Source: an uncultured Alphaproteobacteria bacterium (GTDB taxonomy: Bacteria; Pseudomonadota; Alphaproteobacteria; Rickettsiales; UBA1997). Taken from it: a stretch of 7,537 bases of DNA. Positions 5,298 to 7,537 of this stretch are shown piece by piece. Made by a program: the position numbers and the translations under genes. The notes beneath the pieces are model-generated. The model saw nothing but the letters and a program-made list of their open reading frames with translations, searched no databases and was not told the DNA's origin. Each line of letters begins with the position of its first letter. Position 1 is the stretch's first letter. The DNA lies in assembly GCA_903927415.1 (NCBI GenBank), contig CAIYMZ010000096.1, positions 1 through 7,537 of the forward strand, written 5' to 3'.

Positions 5298-6229
5298 TGC
5301 TCCAAATCTATCTCCCAATCGCAGAAATTCCCGTCAACATCATCGTGATTTTATTGCTCGGACTGGCAACTGGCTTTCTAGCCGGCATGTTTGGAATTGG
5401 TGGCGGATTTTTGGCAACTCCACTTTTAATGTTCATCGGAATCCCCCCAGCAATCGCCGTTTCAACTTCTACCAACCAAATCATAGCCTCTTCAGTTTCC
5501 GGTTTGCTTGCTCACATTCGCAAAGGAAGCGTAGATATCAAAATGGGTTTATTTCTTGTTCTTGGCGGTTTTATTGGTTCAACTGTTGGCGTTTCAATTC
5601 TCAGAATCTTACAAAAAAACGGTCACACCGACATAGTCGTTTCTTTAGTTTACGTAATTTTTCTTGGCTCGATTTCCATCACCATGTTGATCGACAGCGT
5701 CAAAACTTTAGTCGAAAAAAAATACGGAGTTACTTGGGAAAAAACCGAGAATTCCAATCTCGAAAAATTTTTAGAAAAAATTGACGGCCTGCCATGGAAG
5801 TCATATTTTCCTAAGTCCGACATCACGGTCAGCATTATCGTTCCCGTAGTGCTAAGCATCGGTATCGGAATTTTAGTAGCCTTGATGGGAATTGGCGGTG
5901 GATTTTTAATGATCCCAGCGATGATTTACATTCTGCGCATGCCTTCAAGCATCGTGGTCGGCACGTCACTATTTCAAATCGTTTTTATTGCCAGCAATGC
6001 CACCTTTCTGCAAGCGATCACCAACAACACCGTCGACATTGTTTTGGCATTTTTGATGATTATCAGCTCATCAATTGGCGCTCAATTTGGCCATCGCGCT
6101 GGATACAAAGTTGATGCTGACAGCATGCGCTCTTTCTTGTCTTTGTTAATCCTTGGCGTCTGCGTCAAAATGCTTTTCGTATTATTTACCGAACCAAAAA
6201 GCCTCTACATAATCGAAATTCTGAAGTGA
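5297..6229 (+). CDS. TauE/SafE (TSUP) family permease, putative sulfite/organosulfonate exporter (310 aa)
   Basis: A polytopic inner-membrane protein of the TSUP family (PF01925), whose members export sulfite, sulfoacetate or related anions, or import sulfur compounds; the substrate here is unknown. The duplicated family architecture is plain. GMFGIGGGFLATP at 30-42 and MGIGGGFLMIP at 197-207 head the N- and C-terminal halves, each followed by a hydrophobic block with S/T residues (AVSTSTNQI, VGTSLFQIV). A polar loop at about 137-175 separates the halves, and roughly eight membrane segments are apparent. The start ATG overlaps the ygfZ stop (TAATG), and the stop overlaps the GTG of the next gene (GTGA), so the three genes are probably translationally coupled. 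The permease/TIGR02186 pair recurs in alphaproteobacteria as I recall it, which supports a joint function. Confidence 0.9.
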   Translation: MLQIYLPIAEIPVNIIVILLLGLATGFLAGMFGIGGGFLATPLLMFIGIPPAIAVSTSTNQIIASSVSGLLAHIRKGSVDIKMGLFLVLGGFIGSTVGVSILRILQKNGHTDIVVSLVYVIFLGSISITMLIDSVKTLVEKKYGVTWEKTENSNLEKFLEKIDGLPWKSYFPKSDITVSIIVPVVLSIGIGILVALMGIGGGFLMIPAMIYILRMPSSIVVGTSLFQIVFIASNATFLQAITNNTVDIVLAFLMIISSSIGAQFGHRAGYKVDADSMRSFLSLLILGVCVKMLFVLFTEPKSLYIIEILK

Positions 6230-6969
6230 TAATCCGAACAATTTTCAGCACATTTTTATTTTTTATTATCTTGAGTTCGGGCCACGCCAATCCTGTTATT
6301 TCCGGAATTTCTACCAACGAAATCAACATCGATACCAAATTTCGCGGCGCCAAAATTCTGCTCTTCGGAGCCAAGGGTGACGCGGGAAATATCGTCATCA
6401 CCGTGCGCGGTCCGAAAAAAAATTTTGTGGTCACAAAAAAACAAAAATTGCTCGGAGTCTGGTACAATGGCAAACGCGTTCGCTTCAAAGAAGCTCACAG
6501 TTTTTATTCCCTATTCTCGACCTTCAATGACCAAGAACAAATCGATCAACTTCTAGCAGAATTAGAGCTAGGCAAAAACAACCTCAAATTCCCAATTGCT
6601 GACCAAAACGACGAACAAAAGAAAAACGAATTTCAGCTGCAATTGGTTGACCAACTCGAAAAAAATAAACTTTACGCCACCAGCGCTAACAGGGTAGATT
6701 TCCTTGATGAAACCTTGTTTAAAGTTATGCTGGATTTTCCAAAAAATATCACACGAGGTATTTACACGGTTGAAATTTATTTGATCAGCGAAGGCTCTCT
6801 GCTCTCATTTCAATCAATCCCAATCTACGTCAATCAAGTTGGGCTAAGCGCAAAAATTCTAGACTTTGCCTATCAGGAATCATTTCTGTATGGCCTGTTA
6901 GCTGTAGCGATCGCCCTTGTGGCCGGTTGGCTAGCTAACTATTTGTTCGCACGCTTCATCGGTAAATAA
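6226..6969 (+). CDS. TIGR02186 / Alph_Pro_TM family protein, secreted and membrane-anchored (247 aa)
   Basis: A member of the alphaproteobacterial family TIGR02186 (PF09608, putative transmembrane protein); molecular function unknown. An N-terminal signal peptide (about 1-21, cleavage likely after GHA) precedes an extracytoplasmic domain. That domain carries the family pattern: IDTKFRGAKILLFGAKG (35-51), IVITVRGPKK (56-65), LLGVWYNG (75-82) and FYSLFSTF (93-100). A single C-terminal membrane span (about 220-243) anchors it. The start is GTG, overlapping the permease stop by 4 nt; it is supported because it gives a complete signal peptide. Residues about 102-150 are charged and rich in Gln, Glu and Lys, and may be helical. 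Conserved pairing with TauE/SafE permeases suggests a periplasmic partner of that transporter, which is inference from neighbourhood. Confidence 0.88.
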   Translation: MIIRTIFSTFLFFIILSSGHANPVISGISTNEINIDTKFRGAKILLFGAKGDAGNIVITVRGPKKNFVVTKKQKLLGVWYNGKRVRFKEAHSFYSLFSTFNDQEQIDQLLAELELGKNNLKFPIADQNDEQKKNEFQLQLVDQLEKNKLYATSANRVDFLDETLFKVMLDFPKNITRGIYTVEIYLISEGSLLSFQSIPIYVNQVGLSAKILDFAYQESFLYGLLAVAIALVAGWLANYLFARFIGK

Positions 6970-6974
6970 TTCAC

Positions 6975-7448
6975 ATGAGTAACGAAAAAAATTCTCCAAC
7001 CATCATTGTTTGCATCGACACCACAAATGCCTCCGAAACTGCGCTGCGCTATGCTTGTTACAAAGCCAAAACAACAGGGTTTTCCGTACAAATTTTAGCG
7101 GTAATGGAAGCATCGCACAAAAATCTCCTCTTCGGAGCCAAAGCCATCGGCAATGAAAAAAGACAATTGCTCGAAAAACATATCAAAAAATTGATTAGCT
7201 CAGTTTGCAAAGAAACCGACGTCACGCCAAGCGTTTCAGTGCGTGAAGGCGATATCGCAACCGAGATTATTCGCGAACTTAAATTCACTCCGGACTGCGC
7301 AATGCTAGTTTTCGGAAAATCCCACAACTCCCTTTCCGACAACACAGTATTGCCAAAAATCGTCCAAAAAATCGGCAAAAAAATTCACGCTCCGATCACG
7401 ATTGTTCCAGAAAATTTGAGCTATGAGTTTTTGCAAAGAATGGCTTGA
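6975..7448 (+). CDS. UspA-family universal stress protein, degenerate nucleotide motif (157 aa)
   Basis: A single-domain Usp protein of normal length. The first strand and loop IIVCIDTTNASETALRYA (10-27) match the family, with Asp15 at the usual adenine-contacting position. VREGDIATEIIREL (89-102) and the closing IHAPITIVP (137-145) are also typical. The ATP-binding pattern G-x2-G-x9-G-[ST] is not intact: around GKSHNSLSDNTVL (114-126) only the first Gly is evident, so ATP binding is doubtful. Non-ATP-binding Usp proteins exist. The start lies 5 nt after the TIGR02186 stop without a strong Shine-Dalgarno sequence, and the gene is probably the last of the plus-strand block. No clear hairpin with a U-tract is seen in 7449-7495. 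Confidence 0.88.
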   Translation: MSNEKNSPTIIVCIDTTNASETALRYACYKAKTTGFSVQILAVMEASHKNLLFGAKAIGNEKRQLLEKHIKKLISSVCKETDVTPSVSVREGDIATEIIRELKFTPDCAMLVFGKSHNSLSDNTVLPKIVQKIGKKIHAPITIVPENLSYEFLQRMA

Positions 7449-7495
7449 CCCCCAAAGCTCTACCAAAACTACTTCAAGAAGCAGATCTTAAAATT

Positions 7496-7526
7496 CGTCA
7501 TTGCGAGCGCAGCGAAGCAATCCAGG
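7496..7526. repeat. dispersed-type repeat of the cgtcattgcgag...gcaatccag class
   Basis: The sequence starts cgtcattgcgag and continues to gcaatccagg, with terminal inverted arms attgc (7500-7504) and gcaat (7517-7521) around a GC-richer core. From memory this boundary pattern is a frequent intergenic repeat in Rickettsiales and other intracellular bacteria. It lies about 50 nt after the last gene and may continue past the window edge, so its true length cannot be stated. The stretch 7449-7495 before it shows nothing recognisable. Confidence 0.6.
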
Positions 7527-7537
7527 AAGCTACGGCA

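Overview
The window looks like chromosomal DNA of an AT-rich alphaproteobacterium, possibly of the Rickettsiales/Holosporales type. Three things point there. The gene order TauE/SafE-type permease followed by a TIGR02186/Alph_Pro_TM protein is an alphaproteobacterial pairing. Coding DNA is AT-rich, with long A and T runs and weak Shine-Dalgarno sites. Both ends carry short palindromic repeats of the 'gtca...cccgc...gcggg-tccag' and 'cgtcattgcgag...gcaatccag' types, which I recall as dispersed repeats in Rickettsiales and some other intracellular bacteria. The placement is an inference, not proven.

Layout. Positions 1-80 hold 20-bp tandem repeats running into a palindromic repeat. Positions 163-3460 form one minus-strand block, transcribed right to left: a GT4 glycosyltransferase (2438-3460), then five small predicted lipoproteins (2108-2437, 1635-1979, 1250-1621, 690-1253, 163-687). 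The block is tightly packed (TAA directly followed by ATG, a 4-bp ATGA overlap, and gaps of 2 and 13 nt) except for one 128-nt gap that holds a 101-nt near-perfect palindrome (2010-2110). From 3503 the plus strand carries a second packed block: a GT61/DUF563 glycosyltransferase, the folate-binding Fe-S protein YgfZ, a TauE/SafE permease, a TIGR02186 membrane-anchored protein and a UspA-family protein. The window ends in another dispersed repeat (from about 7496).

The most unusual content is the lipoprotein array. The five proteins are very divergent but share the same skeleton: a lipoprotein signal, then [FY]-x2-G-[WF]-x2-G-C, then Y-x10-C after 31-60 intervening residues. The two motifs resemble each other, and the two cysteines could form a disulfide outside the cytoplasm. 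I do not recognise the family. Its linkage to a glycosyltransferase suggests an envelope or cell-surface role, but nothing in the sequence fixes a function.

The second theme is repeat invasion of coding space. The 101-nt palindrome supplies the stop codon of one lipoprotein gene. Inside ygfZ, a five-unit heptamer array followed by a perfect 24-bp palindrome is read through in frame, in a region that looks like a variable linker. These resemble the behaviour of Rickettsia palindromic elements, but I cannot assign them to a named family from sequence alone.
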